A DNA stretch of 5,251 nucleotides from positions 1 to 5,251 of the forward strand of contig WTJP01000143.1 in the NCBI GenBank assembly GCA_011526275.1. The letters are read 5' to 3'. This stretch comes from Candidatus Arcticimaribacter sp. Its GTDB lineage: Bacteria; Bacteroidota; Bacteroidia; Flavobacteriales; Flavobacteriaceae. Made by a program: the position numbers and the translations under genes. The notes below the pieces were generated by a model. It saw only the letters and a list, made by a program, of their open reading frames with translations. It was not told the DNA's origin and ran no database searches. This document shows, piece by piece, positions 1 to 5,251 of this stretch (position 1 is the first letter of the stretch; the number at the start of each line of letters is the position of its first letter).

Positions 1-93
1 GGGGAAATGATCGAGGAGTTTCTTGGCCGTGCGCGGACCAATTTTTGGTAGCCGTGTAAGCAATAAAGCGGCTTGTTTGTACGTTAGGTTCAT
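1..93 (-). CDS. dprA: Probable DNA-processing protein DprA, N-terminal fragment (rest lies beyond the window)
   Basis: Only the first 31 codons are visible; the reading frame is open to the window edge. The peptide contains the helix-hairpin-helix-like segment LPKIGPRTAKKLLDHF (residues 15-30), which matches the start of DprA/Smf proteins. DprA loads RecA onto incoming single-stranded DNA during natural transformation. The ATG at 93-91 is the only plausible start, because an in-frame TAA lies 13 codons upstream with no ATG, GTG or TTG between. The gene is divergent from the HU/SPOR gene. From memory, dprA next to an HU/SPOR gene is a common arrangement in flavobacteria, which supports the call. 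Another helix-hairpin-helix protein cannot be excluded from 31 residues. Confidence 0.65.
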   Translation of the reverse strand, partial: MNLTYKQAALLLTRLPKIGPRTAKKLLDHFP

Positions 94-166
94 GAGTATT
101 CGCTTTGGGGATAGCTTTGTTGCTGCCTCAAATTAAGAAGAAATTTTTATTTGCTATCTTTAAATC
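94..166. promoter_or_regulatory. Divergent intergenic region with candidate Bacteroidota promoter elements
   Basis: This 73-base AT-rich gap must hold the promoters of both divergent genes. On the plus strand TAGCTTTG at 112-119 fits the Bacteroidota -7 consensus TAnnTTTG exactly and would give a leader of about 40 bases for the HU/SPOR gene. A second near-match, TATCTTTA at 155-162, ends 4 bases before the ATG and would give an almost leaderless transcript. On the minus strand TTAATTTG (136-129) is one base off consensus and could serve the dprA-like gene. No convincing TTTG-type -33 box is correctly spaced from any of these, so all are weak. No Shine-Dalgarno sequence is evident, as is usual in this phylum. 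Confidence 0.3.
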
Positions 167-1174
167 ATGAACTTGATTCAATACATCAAAGAACTGCTTT
201 ACCAACAGGAGTGTGTTACCCTCCCGGGTTTTGGTTCCTTTTTGACCCAAACACACCCCATTAAAGTCAACCGTTACACGGGGGAATTTACCCCTCCTTC
301 TCGGTCGATTTCGTTCAACCGATTGATTCAAGAGAACGATGGTCTTTTGGCCAGTTATGTCGCCAAACGCGAAGGGGTGTCCTACCCAGATGCCTTGGCC
401 ATGATCGAAAAAGAACTGCAGCACTGGAACAAGCGCTTGGATCGTGAGACGATGATCCTCCCCGGCATAGGCGAATTTTCGTTTAATGCGGAAAACAAAC
501 TGCGCTTCTTGCCTCACGGAAAAATTAATTTTGACGCCAATGCGCTCGGGCTTTCAGCCTTCCAGCGCACCCCAGAAAAAGCGCAAATTCGCGCCGCGGC
601 TATCGTGCCACCAACACCATCACCAAAATCCAACCCCTCCATGCAAGACAACAAAGAACCTTTGGCCTTTACTCCTGAAGCCCAGGAAGAAAAGAAATCC
701 CCTGCCCTTCGATATGCCATTATTGGCGTGGTTGCGGTAGCGCTTTTAGGCGCGACCTACTATCTAGGGAATCAATACCTCGAGAGCGAACGACTTAAAT
801 CGACAGAGCTCGCGCAAAAACGCATTGCCAAAAACGTTCAAGAAGCCTCTTTCGACTTAGGGGCAATTGCCAGCTTAGAACTCAGCGTTCCTGCGGTGAT
901 TGAAACCACAGAAGACACGGGGAGCGTTGCTGTTGAAAGTGGACAATTCTACAGTATTATTGCTGGGAGTTTCCGCGATCAAGCCAATGCAGAGCGCAAA
1001 CTGGAAGAACTCAAGTCTCAAGGTTTTGAAGCGGCCTTTGCCGAAGCCAGTCCTGACGGCCTTATTCGTGTAGCTTACGGTCGTTTTGAGTCCAAAAGAG
1101 AAGCCTATCGCCTTTTAAGCTTTATCAAATACAGCCTAGAAGAAGAGGCGTGGTATTTGGTGGAAGGCTACTAA
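167..1174 (+). CDS. HU-CCDC81-type and SPOR domain membrane protein
   Basis: 335 residues with no signal peptide. Residues 1-130 look like the paired HU-CCDC81-type domains of Bacteroidota: the segment VTLPGFGSF (17-25) is echoed by MILPGIGEFSF (96-106), consistent with two related HU-like modules. Residues 131-180 are a Pro/Lys/Glu-rich linker. Residues 181-203 form one transmembrane helix preceded by a KK pair, implying a cytoplasmic N-terminus. Residues 204-255 are a periplasmic linker. Residues 258-333 are a SPOR domain (starting FYSIIAGSF, with RVAYGRF at 301-307), a fold that binds denuded septal peptidoglycan. The start is firm, since an in-frame TAA sits one codon upstream of the ATG. 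A role in division or chromosome-envelope coordination is inference. The gene converges on the EnvC-like gene, itself a probable septal hydrolase regulator. Confidence 0.88.
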   Translation: MNLIQYIKELLYQQECVTLPGFGSFLTQTHPIKVNRYTGEFTPPSRSISFNRLIQENDGLLASYVAKREGVSYPDALAMIEKELQHWNKRLDRETMILPGIGEFSFNAENKLRFLPHGKINFDANALGLSAFQRTPEKAQIRAAAIVPPTPSPKSNPSMQDNKEPLAFTPEAQEEKKSPALRYAIIGVVAVALLGATYYLGNQYLESERLKSTELAQKRIAKNVQEASFDLGAIASLELSVPAVIETTEDTGSVAVESGQFYSIIAGSFRDQANAERKLEELKSQGFEAAFAEASPDGLIRVAYGRFESKREAYRLLSFIKYSLEEEAWYLVEGY

Positions 1175-2386
1175 TTACAAGCGGTATACCCAACCTTTAG
1201 GGTTTACCGGTGTGGTGTTTTGAAACACACTAAACTTCAACTCTGTTTTTCCTGTATTGGGGTGAGTAAAGACTTTCCCGATCACTTCTTTCGCTTCGAT
1301 GGTTTGTCCTTTCTTCACGTAAACCGCAGCCAAATTTGAATAGCTGGTGATGTAGTTCCCGTGCTGTATTAACACCCCTGGATTACTCCCTTTAAACGAA
1401 AATACCTGCATGACTTTCCCCTTAAAAACGGCGCGCACCTCGGCATTGTCGGGCGTAGCAATGGTAACGCCATTACTTTGAATTTTCGTGGTTTTTACCA
1501 CGGGATGGGTTTGGGTACCAAAGCCCAAAGTGACCACGCCCTGCTCGACTGGCCAGGGCAGTTTTCCTTTGTTGGCGGTGAAGTTTTTCCCGATCAATTG
1601 CGCTTCTGGTGTCAAGGTGAAAACAGCGGCTTTCCCTTTGCCTGCCGCTTTATTGGAAGCAGCTATAGCAGCGCGAATTAAGCGCTGAATTTCCTTGTCA
1701 TAAGCCGCGATTTGTTTTTGCTTTTTCCGGATTTGACTTTCCAGCGAGCGTTCTCTTTTCTTTAGCGCCGTAACCAGTTCTTTTTGTTCCAAGCGCTCCT
1801 CACTTAAGCTGTTTTGCACCGCACGGTTTTCTTTAACCAAGGCTTCTTTTCGCACTTTTTGTGCCAAAAGGGTTTTGTTTAGCGCCTGGAGGGTTTGGGT
1901 TTTTTCGGCAATTAATAGCCCTTGTTTTTTTCTAAAGGCAGCGTATTGTTTAAGGTATTGAAAACGTTTGTAGGCCTGTAAAAAGCTTTCCGATGAAAAC
2001 AAAAACATCAACCGGCTTTGGCCCGATTTACTGGCATAGGAATACCGAATCATATCGGCATAATCGGCTTTAAGGTCGGCCAATTCTTTTCGTTGTCGAT
2101 CAATGCTGCGTTGATTCACGTTGATTTGTTGGGTCAACCGATTGGCTTCTTCATTGGTCACGCGAATAAGGCGTTGGCGTAGATTAATTTTGACCGCTAA
2201 ATCTTCAACTTCGTTGAGGGCCGATTTCTTCTTTTTGGTGTTGGAAAAAAGCAGGCTGTTGATTTGCTTAATCTCTTGTTGCAGCTGCTTGCGTTGTTGG
2301 CGCAACTTCTCTTGACGGCTGTCTTGTGCCCACCCAATGCTGAGGCAACACAACAACCATATGCTCAGAAAACGCCTAGGGAACAT
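1175..2386 (-). CDS. EnvC-like murein hydrolase activator with degenerate LytM/M23 domain
   Basis: 403 residues. Residues 1-20 are a signal peptide (basic start, hydrophobic core, likely cut after GWA). Residues 22-110 and about 155-237 are long Gln/Lys/Glu-rich coiled coils, and residues 275-403 form a LytM (peptidase M23) domain. All zinc ligands of active M23 enzymes appear lost: the HxGxD motif reads SNGVT (304-308), the YxHL motif reads YSNL (349-352), and the HxH motif reads ELK (382-384). The protein therefore probably does not cut peptidoglycan. Like E. coli EnvC, it would instead act in the periplasm to activate an amidase, with the coiled coil as a likely contact for an FtsEX-type complex; the partner is inferred. 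The ATG overlaps the end of the DUF4292 gene by 11 bases, so translation is probably coupled. The stop abuts the convergent HU/SPOR stop. Confidence 0.9.
   Translation of the reverse strand: MFPRRFLSIWLLCCLSIGWAQDSRQEKLRQQRKQLQQEIKQINSLLFSNTKKKKSALNEVEDLAVKINLRQRLIRVTNEEANRLTQQINVNQRSIDRQRKELADLKADYADMIRYSYASKSGQSRLMFLFSSESFLQAYKRFQYLKQYAAFRKKQGLLIAEKTQTLQALNKTLLAQKVRKEALVKENRAVQNSLSEERLEQKELVTALKKRERSLESQIRKKQKQIAAYDKEIQRLIRAAIAASNKAAGKGKAAVFTLTPEAQLIGKNFTANKGKLPWPVEQGVVTLGFGTQTHPVVKTTKIQSNGVTIATPDNAEVRAVFKGKVMQVFSFKGSNPGVLIQHGNYITSYSNLAAVYVKKGQTIEAKEVIGKVFTHPNTGKTELKFSVFQNTTPVNPKGWVYRL
1182..1209. terminator. Candidate hairpin terminator at the convergent junction
   Basis: CGGTATACCC (1182-1191) and GGGTTTACCG (1200-1209) form a 10-base-pair stem with a single mismatch and an 8-base loop. 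The stem begins 7 bases after the stop of the HU/SPOR gene and lies inside the last codons of the EnvC-like gene. Neither side has a proper T-tract: the plus strand continues TGTGGTGTTTTG and the minus strand GCTTGTAATTAG. If it terminates transcription it is not a classical intrinsic terminator. The stem also encodes the VNPKGWVY segment of the EnvC-like protein, so it could be a coding coincidence. Confidence 0.35.
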
Positions 2387-3161
2387 TCAGTTCAATTTTT
2401 TTATAGCCCGCTGGTATGCTGAAAGGAGTGGTGAGGTTTTTCGGGAAATCTACCCGTAAATATTCGAGCGATAATTGTAAAAAGTTACTGCCGTCGAAGG
2501 TGGAAATCTCAATGGCTTTAGGGACCGTTTTCCCCGCTAGCTGTTGGCTTTGGGTGTATTTTATGCTTAAGCTTTGAGCCGTGCCCGCCACTAAAAAACG
2601 CTGCTCGACTAAACGGAATGTCACAGGGTCAAAAAAGTAGGTGGGTCGAAAACGCTGCCCTTTCGCTTTTGGACTTAAAACGTAATATTTTGGGTGGGAA
2701 ATGCGTTCCACTTTTACTTTTCGCAAATCCGTAATGGGGTTGCCTAAGAAAATGTTTTGCAAGTCGTTAAAGCTAAAGTTAGACCCCAACTGTTGGTTGA
2801 TGAAGTCAATGTTTCCCTTGTAATAGGTTTTTTGAAACTTTTCGTAAAACTGCACTTCTTCAGGAGTAATCAAAAGTTTGGCGATGGGAATAAGCATGTT
2901 GGCACTCATCCAAAAGGTCTTCCCATCTTCAAGGCGAAAATTAACATTGACCTGCTGTTTGCGTTTTTGGTCGTTATAGACTGCTTTGATACGTGCGCGG
3001 AAGGTGCTGATGTTTTCCTCTGCTTTGGCGATTTCAGCGGTCAGTACTTTTAAATCGACTCGTTTTACAGGGGCTTTATTCGGTAAAACCCGTACCGACT
3101 TACAGGAGGTCAAAACCCCCAGACTCAAAACCAACAGGTAGGAAAAAATGCGTCTTTTCAT
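2376..3161 (-). CDS. DUF4292 family lipoprotein (LolA/LolB-like)
   Basis: 261 residues. The N-terminus is a lipoprotein signal: basic MKRR, a hydrophobic stretch, then the lipobox LTSC with the lipidated cysteine at 20. The residues after it (KSVRV) are not acidic, so the Bacteroidota surface-export signal is missing and a periplasm-facing outer-membrane location is likely. The mature part matches DUF4292 as I recall it: a helix (about 41-58), then beta strands such as VNVNFRL (71-77) and FWMSANML (83-90), then the VQFYEKFQKTYYKG segment (103-116). This resembles the open beta-sheet of LolA/LolB lipoprotein carriers; that similarity is inference and no function is established. The ATG follows the upstream gene's TAG with no spacer, and the 3' end overlaps the EnvC-like start, so the three genes should be co-translated. 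Confidence 0.85.
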   Translation of the reverse strand: MKRRIFSYLLVLSLGVLTSCKSVRVLPNKAPVKRVDLKVLTAEIAKAEENISTFRARIKAVYNDQKRKQQVNVNFRLEDGKTFWMSANMLIPIAKLLITPEEVQFYEKFQKTYYKGNIDFINQQLGSNFSFNDLQNIFLGNPITDLRKVKVERISHPKYYVLSPKAKGQRFRPTYFFDPVTFRLVEQRFLVAGTAQSLSIKYTQSQQLAGKTVPKAIEISTFDGSNFLQLSLEYLRVDFPKNLTTPFSIPAGYKKIELNVP

Positions 3162-4178
3162 CTAAATCAATTCTGAATAATCGCCGATACTAAGCGAATG
3201 GTGTGTACCATTATAACGCACGTGGTTCCCAATCATTGCCTTTTCGAGTTGTGCGTTTTCTACCTTGCTGTACTTTTGAATGATGGAATCTTTGAGGGTA
3301 GCATTGATTACCTCACTGCCTTCCCCTATGGAAACGCCTGGTCCAAGGGTGACGTTTTTTAAGACCACATTTTTCCCAATATAGCAAGGTGGGGTAAGGG
3401 TGGTGTTCTCCAAGACTGCGCTGGGGTCGATGAGCTCCTTGCCTTCTGCCGCCAAAAAACGCAGCATTTTGCTGTTGGTTTCAACCGTAATGGCTTTGTT
3501 TCCGCAGTCCATCCATTCATTTACTTCCCCAGGCACAAAACGCTTTCCGTTGGCCATCATGCCCTTAATTCCGTCGTTAATTTGGTACTCGCCTCCATGG
3601 GTGAGTTGCTGGTCGATGACCTGCTGAAGGGAGGCTTTTAACGCTTCAATGGCTTTAAAATAATAGATGCCGATAACGGCTAAATCGGAAACAAATTCTT
3701 GGGGTTTTTCTACCAATTCGGTAATGGTGTTGTTCTCGTCTAGTTGCACCACGCCATAGGCCTCTGGGTGTTCGACTTTCTTCACCCAAATTTGGGCGTC
3801 GGCCGATGGGTCGATGGTAAAGTCTGCACGAATAAGGGTGTCGGCATAGGCAACCACGGCTGGCCCTTCGAGGGACGGTGCTGCGCACATGATGGCGTGG
3901 CCTGTGCCCAAGGGATTGAGCTGCCGATAAATACTCGCTTTTGCCCCTAACTTATGGGCTACGCCAGTCAAATGCTCCACGACATCTTCCCCAAAGAAAG
4001 CAGGATCGCCTAAAATAAAGGCAACTTCTGTAATGGGTTGTTTTACCACTTGAGCGATATCGTTGACCAGTTGTTCAACGATGGGGGTTCCTGCAACCGG
4101 AACCAAGGGTTTAGGAACAGTTAAGGTGTGGGGGCGAAGCCGCGAACCGCGACCGGCCATGGGAACGATTATTTTCAT
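3162..4178 (-). CDS. Sugar-phosphate nucleotidyltransferase with C-terminal beta-helix
   Basis: 338 residues from the ATG at 4178. The enzyme joins a sugar 1-phosphate to an NTP, releasing pyrophosphate. The N-terminal Rossmann-like domain carries the signature AGRGSRLRP (8-16) with PKP (22-24), then NPLGTGHA (88-95), the metal-binding Asp in YAD (113), VEKP (156-159), GGEYQIND (195-202) and EWMDCGN (221-227, second metal Asp at 224). Residues about 253-325 contain hexapeptide-type repeats (YIGKNVVLKN, LGPGVSIGEGSEV) forming a left-handed beta-helix, as in long RmlA-like or GlmU-like proteins. No acetyltransferase active site is apparent, so it is probably not bifunctional GlmU. The sugar and nucleotide cannot be read from sequence. 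An in-frame TTG at 4205 would add nine residues, but the ATG places the usual MKIIVPMAGRG start 4 bases after the dut stop. Cytoplasmic. Confidence 0.9.
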   Translation of the reverse strand: MKIIVPMAGRGSRLRPHTLTVPKPLVPVAGTPIVEQLVNDIAQVVKQPITEVAFILGDPAFFGEDVVEHLTGVAHKLGAKASIYRQLNPLGTGHAIMCAAPSLEGPAVVAYADTLIRADFTIDPSADAQIWVKKVEHPEAYGVVQLDENNTITELVEKPQEFVSDLAVIGIYYFKAIEALKASLQQVIDQQLTHGGEYQINDGIKGMMANGKRFVPGEVNEWMDCGNKAITVETNSKMLRFLAAEGKELIDPSAVLENTTLTPPCYIGKNVVLKNVTLGPGVSIGEGSEVINATLKDSIIQKYSKVENAQLEKAMIGNHVRYNGTHHSLSIGDYSELI

Positions 4179-4182
4179 GGGT

Positions 4183-4620
4183 TTATTTTTTTCCTGTGCT
4201 ACCAAAGCCTCCTTCGCCGCGCTGGGTGCTGTCTAAACTTTCAACGGGCGACCATTCTACCTGACTGTACTGGGCAACGACCAACTGGGCGATACGTTCT
4301 CCGGGTTGAATGGTGAAAGGCTCGTTGGAAAGGTTAACCAAAATCACGCCAATTTCTCCGCGGTAGTCCGCATCAATCGTTCCGGGAGCGTTTAAAACGG
4401 TAATCCCGTGTTTTGCCGCTAAACCCGAACGTGGCCGCACTTGGGCTTCATAGCCTTCTGGCAAAGCGATTTTAAGCCCTGTCCCTACGATTTTACGCTC
4501 TAATGGGCCCAAGACAACTGCTTCGGCTAATACCGCTTTTAAATCTAATCCTGCGGAAGATTGCGTGGCATAAGCCGGCAATTCATAGGGTCCTTCGTTG
4601 ATGACAGGCAGTTGTAGCAT
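4183..4620 (-). CDS. dut: Deoxyuridine 5'-triphosphate nucleotidohydrolase (dUTPase)
   Basis: 145 residues, the normal length for a homotrimeric dUTPase. It hydrolyses dUTP to dUMP and pyrophosphate, keeping uracil out of DNA and feeding dTMP synthesis. All five family motifs are present in order: I, ATQSSAGLDL (18-27); II, RPRSGLA (62-68); III, LNAPGTIDADYRGE (76-89) with the catalytic Asp at 83 and the uracil-pocket Tyr at 86; IV, GERIAQL (107-113); V, RGEGGFGSTG (134-143), the flexible arm that closes over the neighbouring active site. The protein should be fully active. It follows a 79-base gap after the MBL gene and is probably the first gene of the tight cluster with the nucleotidyltransferase, DUF4292 and EnvC-like genes, whose products have no direct biochemical link to dUTP. 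Confidence 0.97.
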   Translation of the reverse strand: MLQLPVINEGPYELPAYATQSSAGLDLKAVLAEAVVLGPLERKIVGTGLKIALPEGYEAQVRPRSGLAAKHGITVLNAPGTIDADYRGEIGVILVNLSNEPFTIQPGERIAQLVVAQYSQVEWSPVESLDSTQRGEGGFGSTGKK

Positions 4621-4699
4621 TTTCTCAATTTTTACAGTTTAAAAATACAAAATCAAGTTCCTGCTCTGTCGGAGAAAGAAAGGAGATATCCGCAGGTTA
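4621..4699 (-). promoter_or_regulatory. Intergenic gap upstream of dut with a weak candidate promoter
   Basis: This is the only sizeable gap in the minus-strand cluster. Its dut-proximal half is very AT-rich. On the minus strand TATTTTTA (4647-4640) matches the Bacteroidota -7 consensus TAnnTTTG except for the last base and would give a leader of about a dozen bases. No correctly placed -33 TTG or TTTG is visible. The gap may hold a promoter that lets the envelope operon be expressed apart from the MBL gene, but read-through is equally possible. Confidence 0.2.
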
Positions 4700-5251
4700 T
4701 CAACGGCTTCTCCCCTCATCGCGCAAGACAGCACGAATCATGTTCACCGCCGACATTTTGCCACCCGATAGGAGCATCCCCGACCAACGTTCTTGTTGAT
4801 TCATCGCTTTGCGAATGGCCTGTGGGGAATGTCCTTTGTCGGCCCAGTGGAGCACTTGCCCGTAATAGTCCTCAAAAAAAGCCAGCTTTTGTTTCAACAA
4901 CTTCTTCCCGCCTTTCATTTGTGGATTATGACAACAAAACAACTGGTCAAAATCTAAGGCAATCAATTTTTTTAAGGAGTCCATTTGTTCACGCATGCTT
5001 TCTTGACGCATAAAATATTTGATAATGGGACTCACAAAAACATCGGCAGAAAACAACCAACCCTCCTTGGGTTCGAAAAGCGCAACTTGGTCGGCACTGT
5101 GCCCTGGAACGGGAATAAGGCTAAAACGGTGGCGGTTGGTTTCAATGCTCTCGCCCTCGATTGGGGTGACTTTGTCGGTAAATTGAGGACTGCCCCAAAA
5201 AAGCTTTTGTGCCAAACAAGTGTGGACTTTCCCTTGGACTAAATCACAACA
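4700..5251 (-). CDS. Metallo-beta-lactamase-fold hydrolase, C-terminal part (5' end beyond the window)
   Basis: 183 residues are visible and the frame is open to the window edge, so the N-terminus is missing. Counting from the first visible residue, the MBL metal-binding motifs are PGHS (49-52, His 51), the bridging-Asp motif FSADVFV (67-73, Asp 70) and CCHNP (106-110, His 108). These fit the later metal ligands of glyoxalase-II-like or LACTB2-like hydrolases. The HxHxDH motif, which holds the first ligands, should lie upstream outside the window. After the core there is a helical C-terminal extension (about 120-183) with HSPQAIRKAMN, perhaps a winged-helix-like tail. The TTG at 5215 could start a shorter product, but coding-like sequence continues in frame upstream and the protein would lack the catalytic motif, so it is not the true start. 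Substrate unknown. Confidence 0.85.
   Translation of the reverse strand, partial: CCDLVQGKVHTCLAQKLFWGSPQFTDKVTPIEGESIETNRHRFSLIPVPGHSADQVALFEPKEGWLFSADVFVSPIIKYFMRQESMREQMDSLKKLIALDFDQLFCCHNPQMKGGKKLLKQKLAFFEDYYGQVLHWADKGHSPQAIRKAMNQQERWSGMLLSGGKMSAVNMIRAVLRDEGRSR

Noticed and set aside
128..517. 129-residue minus-strand open frame opposite the HU-like domains
   Set aside because: It starts at GTG, has no recognisable domain, and lies fully antisense to a well-supported gene.
1478..1688. Two plus-strand open frames opposite the LytM domain
   Set aside because: They are shadows of the EnvC-like coding sequence, with no domain and no promoter signal.
1175..2386. Active M23 peptidoglycan endopeptidase
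   Set aside because: All expected zinc-binding residues are replaced, so an enzymatic call is not supported.
3655..3950. Open frames on both strands within the nucleotidyltransferase gene
   Set aside because: They overlap conserved catalytic regions in other frames, are of odd, low-quality composition (for example Arg/His/Cys-rich), and resemble no family.
4660..4696. Possible terminator hairpin after the MBL gene (CCTGC at 4660-4664 with GCAGG at 4692-4696)
   Set aside because: The stem is only 5 base pairs with a 27-base loop. The downstream minus strand is T-rich, but the stem is too weak to call.
1..5251. Defence system, mobile element, CRISPR array or RNA gene
   Set aside because: No repeats, transposase, integrase, tRNA-like cloverleaf or defence-type domain was seen; the window is densely filled with housekeeping and envelope genes.

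Overview
The window looks like a compact piece of a Bacteroidota chromosome, most likely from the Flavobacteriia or a close relative. The evidence is a protein combining HU-CCDC81-type domains with SPOR, a DUF4292 lipoprotein, an EnvC-like coiled-coil protein, and the near absence of Shine-Dalgarno-like sequences. Base composition, judged by eye, is fairly balanced, so this is not one of the very AT-rich flavobacteria. I see no tRNA, rRNA, CRISPR array, insertion sequence or phage gene.

Layout. Bases 1-93 (minus) hold the first 31 codons of a helix-hairpin-helix protein, probably DprA. Bases 94-166 are a short divergent promoter region. Bases 167-1174 (plus) encode a membrane-spanning protein with N-terminal HU-like domains and a C-terminal SPOR domain. 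It converges stop-to-stop, with no base between, on a minus-strand gene cluster. Read in its direction of transcription, the cluster holds a metallo-beta-lactamase-fold hydrolase (5' end beyond the window), a 79-base gap, dUTPase (dut), a sugar-phosphate nucleotidyltransferase with a beta-helix tail, a DUF4292 outer-membrane lipoprotein, and an EnvC-like protein. From dut onward the genes are separated by 4 bases, 0 bases and an 11-base overlap, so they are almost certainly one operon.

Function. The common theme is the cell envelope. The nucleotidyltransferase should supply an activated sugar, DUF4292 resembles lipoprotein-handling LolA/LolB proteins, and the EnvC-like protein lacks all LytM zinc ligands and so probably activates a separate murein hydrolase. 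The convergent SPOR protein probably binds septal peptidoglycan from the inner membrane while keeping HU-like domains in the cytoplasm. dut (nucleotide pool sanitation) and the MBL hydrolase are not obviously tied to this theme.

I did not find a clearly undescribed system. The points most worth a second look are the HU-TM-SPOR architecture, the inactive LytM domain, the LolB-like reading of DUF4292, and a good hairpin sitting inside the last codons of the EnvC-like gene at the convergent junction.
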